The notes under the pieces are model-generated. The model saw only the letters and a list, made by a program, of their open reading frames with translations. It ran no database searches and was not told the DNA's origin. Made by a program: the position numbers and the translations under genes. From Haloferula helveola (GTDB taxonomy: Bacteria > Verrucomicrobiota > Verrucomicrobiia > Verrucomicrobiales > Akkermansiaceae), in contig NZ_AP024702.1 of the NCBI RefSeq assembly GCF_037076345.1, positions 3,286,001-3,350,000 of the forward strand: a DNA stretch of 64,000 nt, read 5' to 3'. The number at the start of each line of letters is the position of its first letter. Position 1 is the stretch's first letter. Below, piece after piece: positions 1-8,975 of the stretch.

Positions 1-29
1 CAAGCACCGAATCCGAGCCACCCGAAACC

Positions 30-404
30 ATGCGCCTTCTTCTGACCCTTCCGTTTCTCGCCGTCCTTGCCAGCTGCGCGAACTCCGCCTCGCAGTCGCA
101 GATCCTGAACCGTGCCAAGGCCGAGGTGGCCTACCGTGAGTCGTGGTCGGACGCCGCCTACATCCGCGTCGATGAGAAGCCGGGTCACGGCTGCCGTCTC
201 TGGAAAGTCACGGCCGGTGCCTTCGACTACTCGAGCTATCCGGATTACCAAGGCATCGAGCTGGTCCCGGGGACCGAGCGTCGGATGTGCTTCACCAAGG
301 ACGGCTGCCTGCTGCGCTACGTCGACGAGTCGAGCCGCTGCATCGTGCCGCCACAACCGTATGTGGCGCCGGTGACCGACTCGAAGTCGGGCATGGGCAA
401 ATAA
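30..404 (+). CDS. Small predicted lipoprotein, unknown function
   Basis: A 124-residue protein with a short positively charged start, a leucine-rich hydrophobic stretch and a lipobox (LASC, Cys16), so it is probably exported and lipid-anchored. The mature part has several Cys (around residues 55, 87, 93 and 104) and many aromatic residues, as expected of a small disulfide-stabilised envelope domain. I do not recognise the family. It converges on the DUF5060 gene with only 7 bases between the two stops. The gene could start upstream of the window only if the ATG at 30 is wrong, but the signal sequence fits this start well. Confidence 0.6.
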   Translation: MRLLLTLPFLAVLASCANSASQSQILNRAKAEVAYRESWSDAAYIRVDEKPGHGCRLWKVTAGAFDYSSYPDYQGIELVPGTERRMCFTKDGCLLRYVDESSRCIVPPQPYVAPVTDSKSGMGK

Positions 405-411
405 AGCGGCG

Positions 412-2280
412 TCAGGGCCGGATCACGGCGAGCCAGTCGTCCTTGTCAGGTGCCTCGAGCTTGCGGCCTTCGAGGGGTTTCGCTGCCGAAGTTTCACCGG
501 TGCGCGGGTTGAACCACGCGAGCTTGAACTTGCCTTCGGGAAGCCGGATCGAGGTGCTACCGCCGTCGGGCAGGTAGACGAGGTAGGGGCCGCCGGCGCG
601 GGCGAGGCAGAACTTCGAGTTGTCGTTGCGCGGGTTGCCGATGAGTTCGTCGCGGCAGGTCATTTCCTCGAACGGGATCTCGGCATCGCGGAAAAACTCC
701 AGCGCGATGCGGGCGTATTTCCATGACATTTCGCGCGAGCGCCAGTCCTCGGCGAGCAGGTCGTTCTGGGCGAGCTGGTAGCCGAAGTAGTATTCCACGC
801 CGGCGCCGCCGGCCATCAGGTTGCCCCAGAGCGTGAGCTTGCGGATATCGTCGATCGAGTACGGGGCTTCCGTCTTGCCCGGGTAGCCCGGATCGGGTGG
901 GACCCCGAGACCCGCCGGGTTCTGTTCGTCGTTGGCGCAGACCCACGGGTGGCCGGCCTTGGCGGATTCGCGACGCCACTTGGCTGTCAGCGAGTGGACC
1001 TGATTCCACGGATTCTGCAGGGAAAGCCCCGTCAGGGTGTCCTTGCCGAGGAAGGGCGTGTAGCGTCGGTCCTGCTGGTTCGGATAGGTGTGGAGGACGA
1101 TCGGGTGGTCGTAGGGGTCGAGCTCCCGGATGAAGGTGGCCATCGGTTTCAGCTCGGCGACGATCTGGGTGTTTTCCTCGCCGAGGTTCCAGTTCAGGGC
1201 GAGGGCGTGGCCGAAACGGGCGATGAGTTCGCGGCAGTAGAGCTTGCGTTCGATCTCCAGCTCGCCGCCGTCGAGCGAGGCTTCGATCTTGCCCTTCTTG
1301 TCGCCGAGGCCCTTGCGGTTGTCGTCGATCTCGTTCTCCTGCATTTTGAAATGCAGGTGCAGCCCGCGGGCGGTGGCGTGATCGAACACGACGGCCCACT
1401 GGTCCAATTTACTACAATCGTAGTGGAGCTTGTCGCGCGGCCCGGTGAACGGCCAGACGTTCGAGCCGTCGCCATCGACGTTGTAGGGGAGGAACGAGAA
1501 GGAGTTCATTCCCTGGGCCGACAGGTAGTTGAGCGCGCCGATCAGGCCCTTGCCCTTGTCCTTCTGCCAGACGGGGTCGCCTTCCTTCCAATCGCGGACG
1601 TGCGGCTCCCAGGTTTTGAGCGGGACCTTCGGTTTGAGTGCCTTGGTGCCGTCGAAGTCGGCGTAGGCGAGCAGGGTCTCGGGGGCGTCGGCGCCGGCCT
1701 TGAGGAAGTAGCTTTGGTCGCCGAGGAAGCGGAGGTGGTGCTTGCCGACGTAGGCGAGCCGGCCGCGGGCGCGGAAGTCGGGAGCGGCCTTGTCGCTTTC
1801 CTCGATGGTGAACGAGCCTTTCTTCCCGTGCAGCAGCGGCTCGATGATCGCGTCGGCCCGGTCGGCCTCGGATGCGATGATGGCCTCGCCGCGCCGGCAA
1901 TCGACCTCGTAGTCCCAGCGGCCGGTGCGGTCGGGGGAAAAATGGACGCGCCACTGGTCGCCTTCCTCCGCCGAGGTCTCGGCCGCGTCGCCGTCGGCCG
2001 CGAAGTAGCCCGGGACGGTGTAGGAAACGTCGCCGTTCTGGTGGGTGAAGGTGACCCGGAAGTCGAAGTCGGTGAAGGGGTTCGGATCGGTGCCGGTCTC
2101 GCTGGCCTCGGGGCCGTCGAAGGTCAGGGTGACCTTGTGCCACTGGCGGAGCTCGCCGGTGATCGTGGCGTCCTGGGTTTCGGGCTGGGCGGCGAGAGGG
2201 AGGACGAAGGCCGCGAGGGCGGGCAGGAAATGGGTCGGTTTCAAGGGATCGGGCTTACGGGTTGGGCGGAAACGGATCAT
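412..2280 (-). CDS. DUF5060 domain glycoside hydrolase-like secreted protein
   Basis: I chose the ATG at 2280 because it opens directly into a signal peptide (MIRFRPTRK then a hydrophobic stretch ending near AAQP); the longer frame to 2388 adds a non-signal extension. The mature protein (about 600 residues) begins with a beta-sandwich of the DUF5060 type (about residues 30-125, with GELRQWHKVTLTFDGP and later GRWDYEV). A (beta/alpha)8-like catalytic region follows (about 175-540), with FLPYNVDGDGSNVWPF, HFKMQENEIDDN and LNWNLGEEN; acidic residues in the last two stretches are catalytic candidates. A C-terminal sandwich (YLVYLPDGGST, WFNPRTGE) resembles the collagen-binding-like domain found at the end of such enzymes. 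Proteins of this kind act on plant or algal glycans outside the cell; the substrate cannot be read here. Confidence 0.85.
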   Translation of the reverse strand: MIRFRPTRKPDPLKPTHFLPALAAFVLPLAAQPETQDATITGELRQWHKVTLTFDGPEASETGTDPNPFTDFDFRVTFTHQNGDVSYTVPGYFAADGDAAETSAEEGDQWRVHFSPDRTGRWDYEVDCRRGEAIIASEADRADAIIEPLLHGKKGSFTIEESDKAAPDFRARGRLAYVGKHHLRFLGDQSYFLKAGADAPETLLAYADFDGTKALKPKVPLKTWEPHVRDWKEGDPVWQKDKGKGLIGALNYLSAQGMNSFSFLPYNVDGDGSNVWPFTGPRDKLHYDCSKLDQWAVVFDHATARGLHLHFKMQENEIDDNRKGLGDKKGKIEASLDGGELEIERKLYCRELIARFGHALALNWNLGEENTQIVAELKPMATFIRELDPYDHPIVLHTYPNQQDRRYTPFLGKDTLTGLSLQNPWNQVHSLTAKWRRESAKAGHPWVCANDEQNPAGLGVPPDPGYPGKTEAPYSIDDIRKLTLWGNLMAGGAGVEYYFGYQLAQNDLLAEDWRSREMSWKYARIALEFFRDAEIPFEEMTCRDELIGNPRNDNSKFCLARAGGPYLVYLPDGGSTSIRLPEGKFKLAWFNPRTGETSAAKPLEGRKLEAPDKDDWLAVIRP

Positions 2281-2421
2281 CACCGTTCCGGTTTTTTCTA
2301 CGACATCGGCCTGTGTCACGGAGGTGTTTCCGAATCCGGCGAAAAAATCTTTGACCCGACCCGTATCGGTCTGGCACATCCCCGCCACTGCGACTGAGTC
2401 TCAATAAAGATTTATTTCAAC

Positions 2422-4686
2422 ATGATGAAACGACAGGATGAACGGAACCGGCTGGGCCGGGTGATTGGAACCGGCCTGCTGGCTACGGCGGTGACCGCGG
2501 GCGCGCAGGACGCGCTGGACGACATCGGGATGCTGGAAGGCCTGACGGTGGTCGGCAGCAGCGAGGCGGTGTGGGATTTGGCCGGATCGGCCGCCTACAT
2601 CGAATCCGAGCAATTCCGCGACCGGGGCTACACGGACATCACCCAGATCCTCTCGACCGTGCCGGGCGTGTATCTCCGCCAGGAAGACGGCTACGGCAAC
2701 TTCCCGAACATCTCGATGCGCGGCGCTGACGGCACCCGGACTTCGAAGGTGACGGTGATGGAGGACGGCATCCTGACCGCGCCGGCTCCCTACTCGGCTC
2801 CGGCGGCCTACTATTTCCCGAAGAGCGGGCGGATGTCGGCGATCGAGGTGCTGAAGGGGTCGAGCCAGGTCCGTTACGGTCCGCAGACGACCGGCGGCGT
2901 GCTCAATTTCCTGTCGACCCCGGTGCCTGGCGAGGGTGGTCCGAACTTCTACTCGCGGACGACCGCGGGCAGCGACAGCACGTTCTTCAACCACACGTGG
3001 TATGGCGACACCTTCGAGACCGACTGGGGTCGCTGGGGCTACGTGCTCGAGTTCCACGGCCAGCAGAGCGACGGCTACCGCAGCTACCTCGGCGGGATCA
3101 GTGCCGACAGCGGCTTCCGTTTCTACGAGCCGATGGTGAAGGCGTTCTGGGAATTCGAAGGCAACGTGAAGCAGCGCTTCGAGGTGAAGTTCGGCATGAC
3201 CGACTTCGAGTCCGACGAGGGCTACCTCGGCCTCAGCGAGTTCGACGCGCGGGCGAACCCGGACACGCGCTACGCGGCCGGCGTTTTCGACAACATGGAC
3301 AGCAAGCAGTACCGCTCCTACCTGCGCTACGTGCTGGAGCCGTGCGACGACGTCAGCTTCCAGTCGACCCTCTACTGGAACAACTTCATGCGGAACTGGT
3401 ATAAGCTCGACCATGTGTCCTCGACGCTGAATCCGGCGATCGACGGCCGCGGCCGGATCGCCAGCGGATCGGGCCGGACCAGCCTGCACAATGCGCTGCT
3501 CGATCCCGCTCTGCTCGCCGTGCTGCAGGGCAGCGCCACCGGTTCGATCGGCGTGAAGGGCAACGCCCGCTACTACGATGCCTACGGCTGGCAGAACCAG
3601 GGAACGTGGCGTTTCAACACCGGATCGGTCTCGCACGAGCTGACCGGCGGTTTCCGCGCCCACTACGACCGCGTGTTCCGCGAGCAGTATGTGAATGTCT
3701 TCAACGCCAACGGCGGTTCGAACTTCACGCCGGTGAGCACCGGTACGCCGGGTGACGAGTCCAACCGTCTCGAGGAAGCGACCGCGCTCGCGTTCTTCAT
3801 CGAGGACAGCATCGAGATCGGCCAGCTGACGCTGCGTCCGGGGATCCGCTACGAGCACGTCGACTACGACGTGACCGACTTCAACGGCGCCGGCCTGCGC
3901 ACCTCCGACAGCGTCGGCGTGTGGGGTGGCGGCCTCGGCTTCAACTACGACTGGAACGATTGCCACTCGACCTACGGCGGCATCTACCGCGGCTTCGCGC
4001 TGCCGGGACCGAACTCGTATGTGAATGGCGGCGTCGAGGAGGAGGAAAGCCTCGGCTACGAACTCGGCTGGCGCTACCGCAACGGCGGCCTGCTGGTCGA
4101 TACGGCGGCTTTCTTCACCGACTTCGACAACCTGATCGGCGTCGATGCCGGTCTCGGCAACGGCGTCAACCAGAACGCGGGCGCGGCGGAGGTCTGGGGT
4201 GTGGAGAGTATGATCACCTATGATCCGCTGTTCGATCGCGGCTTCGGCTTCAACCTGCCGATGTATGTCAGCGCCACGTGGACCAGCGCCGAGCTCAAGG
4301 AGCGGCTGCTGACCGGCGGTGAGGACGACATTTACGCCGGCGGCCAGCGCGGCGCGGACATCCCGTACGTCCCCGAGTGGAAGCTCGCGGCGGGCATCGG
4401 CTACATCGCCGCCTGCTGGGGTGTGAACCTCGACGCCAACTTCACCAGCCACACCTACGGCACCGCCCTGAACTCGCCGGTTCCGGTGACCAGCGCCCGC
4501 CAAGGCAAGGTCGACGCGCTGCTGACGGTCGATCTGAGCGGCTACTACGAGATCAACGACAACTGGAAGCTGGTCGGCGGTCTGCACAACCTCTTCGACG
4601 AGCGCGCGGTCGTGACGCGCCTCCCGGAAGGTCCGCGGACCAACCTGCCGCGCACCTGGTTTGCCGGGGTCGAGGCGACCTTCTGA
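2422..4686 (+). CDS. TonB-dependent outer-membrane receptor, FecA-like
   Basis: A 754-residue receptor. After a short signal sequence (cleavage probably after TAGAQ) comes a TonB-box-like segment (LEGLTVVG, about residues 38-45). The plug domain follows, with ILSTVPGVYLRQ, ISMRGADGTRT and VLKGSSQVRYGPQTTGGVLNF (broken in the text only by its length). A long beta-barrel of alternating aromatic strands ends in a C-terminal Phe (GVEATF), as outer-membrane barrels do. The plug is closest in feel to Fe(3+)-dicitrate-type receptors, but the ligand is inferred. Upstream, TGAGTCTCA at 2395-2403 is a near-palindrome weakly reminiscent of a Fur half-site; this is only suggestive. The TonB energising genes follow on the same strand. 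Confidence 0.92.
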   Translation: MMKRQDERNRLGRVIGTGLLATAVTAGAQDALDDIGMLEGLTVVGSSEAVWDLAGSAAYIESEQFRDRGYTDITQILSTVPGVYLRQEDGYGNFPNISMRGADGTRTSKVTVMEDGILTAPAPYSAPAAYYFPKSGRMSAIEVLKGSSQVRYGPQTTGGVLNFLSTPVPGEGGPNFYSRTTAGSDSTFFNHTWYGDTFETDWGRWGYVLEFHGQQSDGYRSYLGGISADSGFRFYEPMVKAFWEFEGNVKQRFEVKFGMTDFESDEGYLGLSEFDARANPDTRYAAGVFDNMDSKQYRSYLRYVLEPCDDVSFQSTLYWNNFMRNWYKLDHVSSTLNPAIDGRGRIASGSGRTSLHNALLDPALLAVLQGSATGSIGVKGNARYYDAYGWQNQGTWRFNTGSVSHELTGGFRAHYDRVFREQYVNVFNANGGSNFTPVSTGTPGDESNRLEEATALAFFIEDSIEIGQLTLRPGIRYEHVDYDVTDFNGAGLRTSDSVGVWGGGLGFNYDWNDCHSTYGGIYRGFALPGPNSYVNGGVEEEESLGYELGWRYRNGGLLVDTAAFFTDFDNLIGVDAGLGNGVNQNAGAAEVWGVESMITYDPLFDRGFGFNLPMYVSATWTSAELKERLLTGGEDDIYAGGQRGADIPYVPEWKLAAGIGYIAACWGVNLDANFTSHTYGTALNSPVPVTSARQGKVDALLTVDLSGYYEINDNWKLVGGLHNLFDERAVVTRLPEGPRTNLPRTWFAGVEATF

Positions 4687-4791
4687 TTCATGCTCCTTTC
4701 TCTCGGTGCGCATTGTTCGGGCCGGGGTCGCTTCAAGCGGCCCCGGTTCTTGCGTTGTCGGGAGGAGCGATCGGGTCTAGCAATCGTGGCG

Positions 4792-5538
4792 ATGCGACTC
4801 ATCCCCTCCATGTTGCTGGCCCTCGCGGCGACGCTTTCCGCGCAGGAAAAGGCGCCGGATGCCGAAGTGGCGAAACTGCGCGAGACGATCGCGAAGATCG
4901 TCGATATGAAAGCGCAGGCTTCCGCCGAGAAATCGGACTGGGAGGTGCGCAAGGCCTCGATGGCCGACCTGCTCGAGCTGCAGCGTCGCGAACTCGAGCT
5001 GCTCGACGAAGAGCTGGAGAAGTCGGGCCAGTCGGCGGAGGGCTACGACGCCAAGAAGCAGGAAGCCGAGGCGGAGATCGCGAAGCTGCGCGACGCGAGG
5101 CGGGCGGCGGTCGAGGCCGTGAGCCGGACGCGCCCGCGGGTGCTGGCGTTGGTCAAGGCGCTGCCGGCGCCGTTGTTCAAAGAGATCGAAACGGAAACTT
5201 ACGCGCTCGAAGCATGGGCATCGGGCGACGAGGCGCGCGACGGCTTGCAGGCGATTCTCGGAATCCTTTCGAAGGCCGAGCAGTTCAACCGGCGGATCAC
5301 CCGGGCGAAGGAAGTGAGGAAAGGTCAGGAAGTCGAGGTGCTCTACCTCGGTCTGGCGCGGGCCTACTACACGGACCGTAACGGCAATGCCGGCACCGGT
5401 GAGCCGGCGGCCGGCGGCTGGACGTGGACATCGCGTCCCGAGCTGGCCGGAGAAGTCATCAAGGCGCTCGACGAGCTCGACCGCAAACGCCCGCCGGAGC
5501 TGGTCAGGCTTCCGGTCCAAATCCTCGAGGTGAAATGA
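4792..5538 (+). CDS. DUF3450 family periplasmic coiled-coil protein
   Basis: I chose the ATG at 4792 because it gives a signal peptide (MRLIPSMLLALAATLSAQ); the frame upstream is not signal-like. The mature part (about 230 residues) is a long coiled coil (about residues 22-130, rich in Glu, Lys, Leu and Arg) followed by a globular tail with LYLGLARAYYTDRNG and the ending RPPELVRLPVQILEVK. Both features are typical of DUF3450. In known TonB2/TtpC-type systems a DUF3450 gene lies just before the long ExbB, exactly as here: the stop overlaps the next start (ATGA at 5535-5538). Its likely role is in the periplasmic part of the TonB energising complex; its molecular function is not established. 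Confidence 0.85.
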   Translation: MRLIPSMLLALAATLSAQEKAPDAEVAKLRETIAKIVDMKAQASAEKSDWEVRKASMADLLELQRRELELLDEELEKSGQSAEGYDAKKQEAEAEIAKLRDARRAAVEAVSRTRPRVLALVKALPAPLFKEIETETYALEAWASGDEARDGLQAILGILSKAEQFNRRITRAKEVRKGQEVEVLYLGLARAYYTDRNGNAGTGEPAAGGWTWTSRPELAGEVIKALDELDRKRPPELVRLPVQILEVK

Positions 5539-6884
5539 AGCGGATCCTGATCAACGGAGCCGCCATTCTCCTGCTGGCGGGACAGGGCTTTGCCGAGACG
5601 AGCGTGGAAGACGCGCTCGAGCAGGCGGAGAAGGACCTGCAAGCCGCGATGGAGCAGCTCGGCGAGGTGCGCGAGGCGATCGCGGCGGAGAAGCCGGAAC
5701 TTTCGAAGGAGTTCGAGGAAGTCGGACTGGAGTTGCGCGAGAAGCGTCGGCTGGTGCGGATCGCGCGGACCTCGAAGGAAGATCGCGAGATGGCGATGCG
5801 CGAGCTTGAGCGCGAGCGGCAGGTGCGCAAACAGGACGCGGGATACGTCGCGGGCCTGCTCAAGGATCACGCGCTGAAAGTCACGACCTTGGCCGGTCCG
5901 GGTGAGCCCGAGCTGGCGGTTGATGCCGCGGTGATCGCGGGCGAGGCCGACGATCCGGCCGAGGCGATGATCGCGCGGCTGGCGGTGATGGAGGCATCGG
6001 TCGCACGGCTCGAACAGATGCTCGGTGGCTCGACCGCTCCGGGTGAGGCGGCGGGACCGACGGGTGCGGTGGCATCCGGCGAGTTCGCGGCGGCCGGACC
6101 TTTGGTCTGGTTCAGTGGTGACGGCGTCGCCGGAGGCGTGGTTTGGGAGAAAGGCGGCACCTTGCCAAAGGTGGTGCCGGAAGATGCCGATGCCGTGGCA
6201 TCCGTGGTTTCGGGGAATGAGGCGCTGCTCGGACTGGATGTCACCGGTGGCAAGGCGCGTGCGCTGGAGGAGATCGACGGCGGTCTGGCGGACCTGTTCC
6301 GCAAGGGTGGGCTGTGGATCTGGCCGATCATCGGACTGGCGGTGCTTAGTCTGATCTTCGGACTGATCAAGCTTTTCGGATTCGCGCGCTACCGCGAACC
6401 GGGCGAGGCGTGGGTCAACGCGATCGTCGCCGCGCTCCGGTCGGGAGATCGTGGCAAGGCGGCCGAGTTGGCGGCCGGGCCTTCGCATCCCGCGGCCGGC
6501 GTGATGACCAAGCTGGTCGAGCGGTCGGAAGGTACGACGGATACCGTGGAAGAGACGCTTTACGAGCAGTTGATGGGGGTCCAGCAGAAGGCCGGCGCGT
6601 TCCTGCCGATCATCGCGGTCACCGCAGCGACGGCTCCCTTGCTCGGTCTGCTCGGCACCGTGTCGGGCATGATCCGCACCTTCAACCTGATCACCCTGTT
6701 CGGTTCGGGCGACCCGAAGCCGCTGGCGGGCGGGATTTCCGAAGCGTTGATCACCACCCTGTTCGGTCTGGTGGTTGCGATTCCGGCGCTGGTGTTGCAC
6801 GCGTTTCTCGCACGACGCAGCCAGGGGATCGTGCAGTCGACCGAGCGCCTCGGACTCTCATTCGTCAATTCGCTGCGACGCTGA
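5535..6884 (+). CDS. Long ExbB/TolQ-type proton channel, TtpC-like
   Basis: A 449-residue protein that begins with a signal sequence (MKRILINGAAILLLAGQGFA), then a periplasmic coiled-coil domain of about 200 residues. A MotA/TolQ/ExbB channel domain follows: a first membrane helix near residue 255 (LWIWPIIGLAVLSLIFGL), then AGAFLPIIAVTAATAPLLG with LLGTVSGMIRTF (about 355-385) and ISEALITTLFGLVVAIPAL (about 395-415). The N-terminal extension distinguishes TtpC from plain ExbB of about 200 residues. It should work with the ExbB, ExbD and TonB encoded next to it to use the proton gradient for the outer-membrane receptor. Starts overlap on both sides (ATGA before, TGATG after), indicating translational coupling. 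Confidence 0.9.
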   Translation: MKRILINGAAILLLAGQGFAETSVEDALEQAEKDLQAAMEQLGEVREAIAAEKPELSKEFEEVGLELREKRRLVRIARTSKEDREMAMRELERERQVRKQDAGYVAGLLKDHALKVTTLAGPGEPELAVDAAVIAGEADDPAEAMIARLAVMEASVARLEQMLGGSTAPGEAAGPTGAVASGEFAAAGPLVWFSGDGVAGGVVWEKGGTLPKVVPEDADAVASVVSGNEALLGLDVTGGKARALEEIDGGLADLFRKGGLWIWPIIGLAVLSLIFGLIKLFGFARYREPGEAWVNAIVAALRSGDRGKAAELAAGPSHPAAGVMTKLVERSEGTTDTVEETLYEQLMGVQQKAGAFLPIIAVTAATAPLLGLLGTVSGMIRTFNLITLFGSGDPKPLAGGISEALITTLFGLVVAIPALVLHAFLARRSQGIVQSTERLGLSFVNSLRR

Positions 6885-7435
6885 TGAAGAACGCGATCCT
6901 CAAGACGCTCAACGAAGGCGGGCTTACCCTGTGGGCTTTGCTGGTGTTGGCGGTGATGATCTACAGCCTCGTGTTCGCGATCTGGTGGCACTGCCGGCGC
7001 ACGAGGCGGCGGGTCGACCGTCGGGAGTGGAGCGAGCGGAAGGGCGTTGGTGGAGAACTCCCATGGAATCGGGCGGCGCCGCAACGCTCGGAAGTCGAGA
7101 GACGCTTCGCCACCTTCGAGCTGGATGAAATGGCGTGGGTCGAGCGTCGGCTTCCGTTCCTTGGCGTGCTCATCGGGGCCGCTCCGCTGCTCGGTTTGCT
7201 CGGCACCGTGGCGGGCATGCTGGTGACATTCGGGGGCATGGCTTCGGCCTCGGGTTCGGAGCCGCTCGACACGATTTCGGCAGGCATTTCCAAGGCCCTG
7301 GTCACCACCCAAGCCGGGCTTGTGATCGCGGTGCCGGCCGCCTTGCTTTTCGCGCTGCTCCGACGGCAGGCGGAGTCGACGCACCTCGAGTTGCAACGGC
7401 AGCTCCATGAGGAATTGGGAGGAGGTGCCGGATGA
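6884..7435 (+). CDS. exbB: ExbB/TolQ family proton channel subunit
   Basis: A 183-residue inner-membrane protein with three predicted membrane helices: residues about 12-33 (LTLWALLVLAVMIYSLVFAI), about 87-115 (LPFLGVLIGAAPLLGLLGTVAGML) and about 130-155 (ISKALVTTQAGLVIAVPAALLFAL). The GLLGTV and the TTQAGLVIAVPA segments are hallmarks of ExbB. It is the short partner of the long ExbB just upstream, and its start overlaps that stop by one base. It probably forms the proton-conducting pentamer around ExbD. The ExbB rather than TolQ assignment rests on the TonB gene two genes downstream. Confidence 0.9.
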   Translation: MKNAILKTLNEGGLTLWALLVLAVMIYSLVFAIWWHCRRTRRRVDRREWSERKGVGGELPWNRAAPQRSEVERRFATFELDEMAWVERRLPFLGVLIGAAPLLGLLGTVAGMLVTFGGMASASGSEPLDTISAGISKALVTTQAGLVIAVPAALLFALLRRQAESTHLELQRQLHEELGGGAG

Positions 7436-7836
7436 GGAGGTTCCGGCATCGCTCTACGGACGCGAGTGTCAGCACGGTGGATATCTCGCCGCTGATCGAC
7501 GTCGTTTTCCTGCTGCTCATCTTCTTCATCGTCACCACGGTGTTCGTCAAGGAGACCGGGGTCGAGGTGTCGAAGCCGCGCGCCGCGAGTGCCGAGGATT
7601 TGCAGAAGCGCGCGATCCTGATCGCCGTGACTGACGAAGGCCGGGTGTGGCATGGCGGACGCGAGATCGGCATGGACGGTATTCGGGCGGTGGTCGCCGC
7701 CATGATGGAGGAGGACTCCGAGGTGCCGGTGGTGATCCGCGCTGACGCCGCGACATCTACGGAAGACACCGTAGCGGCAATCGACGCCGCCAAGCTGGCC
7801 GGCGCGCCGTCGGTTTCACTGGCCACGGAAAAATGA
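7432..7836 (+). CDS. exbD: ExbD/TolR family biopolymer transport protein
   Basis: A 134-residue protein with one N-terminal membrane helix. The segment VDISPLIDVVFLLLIFFIVTT (about residues 17-37) contains the conserved membrane Asp of ExbD/TolR (in PLIDVVF, about residue 24), which carries the proton. A periplasmic domain follows, with VPVVIRADAATSTEDTVAAID, the usual C-terminal ExbD fold. Start and stop overlap neighbours by ATGA on both sides, so it is co-translated with ExbB and TonB. Length matches the family. Confidence 0.92.
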   Translation: MRRFRHRSTDASVSTVDISPLIDVVFLLLIFFIVTTVFVKETGVEVSKPRAASAEDLQKRAILIAVTDEGRVWHGGREIGMDGIRAVVAAMMEEDSEVPVVIRADAATSTEDTVAAIDAAKLAGAPSVSLATEK

Positions 7837-8534
7837 GATTCGCGGGCATCATCGTCGGAACGGTCATGGCGGGCCTGCTGCTCGCCCTGCTCGGGCTGTC
7901 GAGGTTGCTGGTGCCCAAGGGCATGCTTCCGGAGCTTGAGATGCGCGAGGTCGAGGTCACGGCGCTGCCCGAGCCGCCGCCACCGCCACCGGAAGAGCCG
8001 TCCCCCGAGGCGCCACCTCCGCCACCGTCGCTGACCCAGATCAGCGACGTGCCGGATCCGACCCGTGTGCCGGTGCCGAAGGCGGACATCCCGATGGATC
8101 TCGAAACGCCGGTGGATTCGTTTTTCACCGACATCGAACCCGCGCCGCTGCCGAAGCCGGTGGTGCGCCAGGCTCCGCCGACGCCGCGCACTCCGACGCC
8201 GACCCGCTCGACTCCCAAGCCGCCGCCCGCGCCGGTGGCGAAGTCCTACTACAACGTCGGTGAGCTCGACGGCACGCCACGGCTGTTGCGTCACGGCTCA
8301 GCGGCCTTCCCTTCCTCGCTTGCGAGGCGCGGGGTCACGCAGGGCACGGTGGTTTTCGAGATCCAGCTTTCCGAGCGAGGCAGTGTCAGTATCCGCCGCA
8401 CCGTATCCGCGACCCATCAGGAACTGGTCACTGCCGCGCGCCGCGTGGCGGCGTCGGCCCGGTTCACGGCTCCGACAAGGCAGGGCCGGCCGGTGAAGGC
8501 GGTGATGCGGTGGCCGATTACCATTCGCAAGTAA
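7833..8534 (+). CDS. tonB: TonB family energy transducer
   Basis: A 233-residue protein with an N-terminal membrane anchor (residues about 4-28, IIVGTVMAGLLLALLGLSRLL). A long Pro-rich linker spans the periplasm (about 45-145, with runs PPPPPPEEP and PPPPPS). The C-terminal TonB domain (about 150-233) shows YPRR-like processing in the form FPSSLARRGVTQGTVVFEIQLSERGSV and a final KAVMRWPITIRK. It should pass energy from the ExbB/ExbD complex to the receptor encoded at 2422. It is the last gene of the tightly overlapping run; a four-helix-bundle element follows 30 bases later and separates it from the TPR gene that usually completes such operons. Confidence 0.9.
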   Translation: MRFAGIIVGTVMAGLLLALLGLSRLLVPKGMLPELEMREVEVTALPEPPPPPPEEPSPEAPPPPPSLTQISDVPDPTRVPVPKADIPMDLETPVDSFFTDIEPAPLPKPVVRQAPPTPRTPTPTRSTPKPPPAPVAKSYYNVGELDGTPRLLRHGSAAFPSSLARRGVTQGTVVFEIQLSERGSVSIRRTVSATHQELVTAARRVAASARFTAPTRQGRPVKAVMRWPITIRK

Positions 8535-8563
8535 GAGGGGATGGAACACTCAACAGTCGGCAG

Positions 8564-8601
8564 GGAATATCCAATATCCAACAAGGAATGTTCAATGATC
8601 A
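8564..8601 (+). repeat. Left 38-bp inverted repeat of four-helix-bundle element
   Basis: It begins GGAATATCCAATATCCAACA and ends in AATGATCA. It is the reverse complement of 9021-9058 except for two positions. Internally it contains short direct repeats of the form CAATATCC/ATATCC. Confidence 0.85.
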
Positions 8602-8975
8602 GTGGTCAGACATATGACCTCGAAGCCCGATTGATCGAGTATGCCGTTCGCATGATTCGGGTGTCGGAGGCGTTGCCTGATTCTCGTTCGGGGCAGCACA
8701 TCGGGAAGCAGTTGCTCAGGTCCGGAACGGCTCCCGCACCGAACTACAGCGAGGCCGTGTCCGCTGAATCGAGGCGCGACTTCATTCACAAGGTGAAGCT
8801 CGCTCTGAAGGAGTTGAGGGAAACGCTGACGTGGCTGAAGATTATCCGTCGGGCGGATTTGATTCAGCCAAATGAGAAGCTGGACGAGGTGATCAAGGAG
8901 ACAGACGAATTGATCGCCATTCTCTTCACTTCGGTCCAGACGGCTCGAAAGAATTTACAGCAGAAGGGATCATGA
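8595..8975 (+). CDS. Four-helix-bundle protein (23S rRNA IVP / S23 family)
   Basis: A 126-residue protein. I chose the ATG at 8595 because AAGGA lies seven bases before it; a longer frame from 8541 would read through the inverted repeat. The family signature is clear: YDLEARLIEYAVRMIRVSEALP, then HIGKQLLRSGTAPAPNYSEA (helix 2 with the conserved S/A-G-x-x-x-x-NY-EA), then RRDFIHKVKLALKELRETLTWLKII. Members are often encoded inside intervening sequences of 23S rRNA or scattered as small inverted-repeat elements. The molecular role is unknown and no nuclease or transposase motif is visible. The stop overlaps the start of the TPR gene (ATGA, 8972-8975). Confidence 0.9.
   Translation: MISGQTYDLEARLIEYAVRMIRVSEALPDSRSGQHIGKQLLRSGTAPAPNYSEAVSAESRRDFIHKVKLALKELRETLTWLKIIRRADLIQPNEKLDEVIKETDELIAILFTSVQTARKNLQQKGS

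Noticed and set aside
949..2397. 482-codon open frame on the plus strand opposite the DUF5060 gene
   Set aside because: It is a mirror of the strong codon bias of the real minus-strand gene; the translation is Val/Gly/Glu-rich with no domain.
2395..2403. TGAGTCTCA before the TonB receptor as a Fur box
   Set aside because: Only a 9-base near-palindrome; too short and too divergent to call a Fur site without a motif search.
2401..4713. 770-codon open frame on the minus strand opposite the TonB receptor
   Set aside because: The receptor frame has plug and barrel motifs; the opposite frame is a GC-rich shadow made of Ala/Val/Arg/Glu runs.
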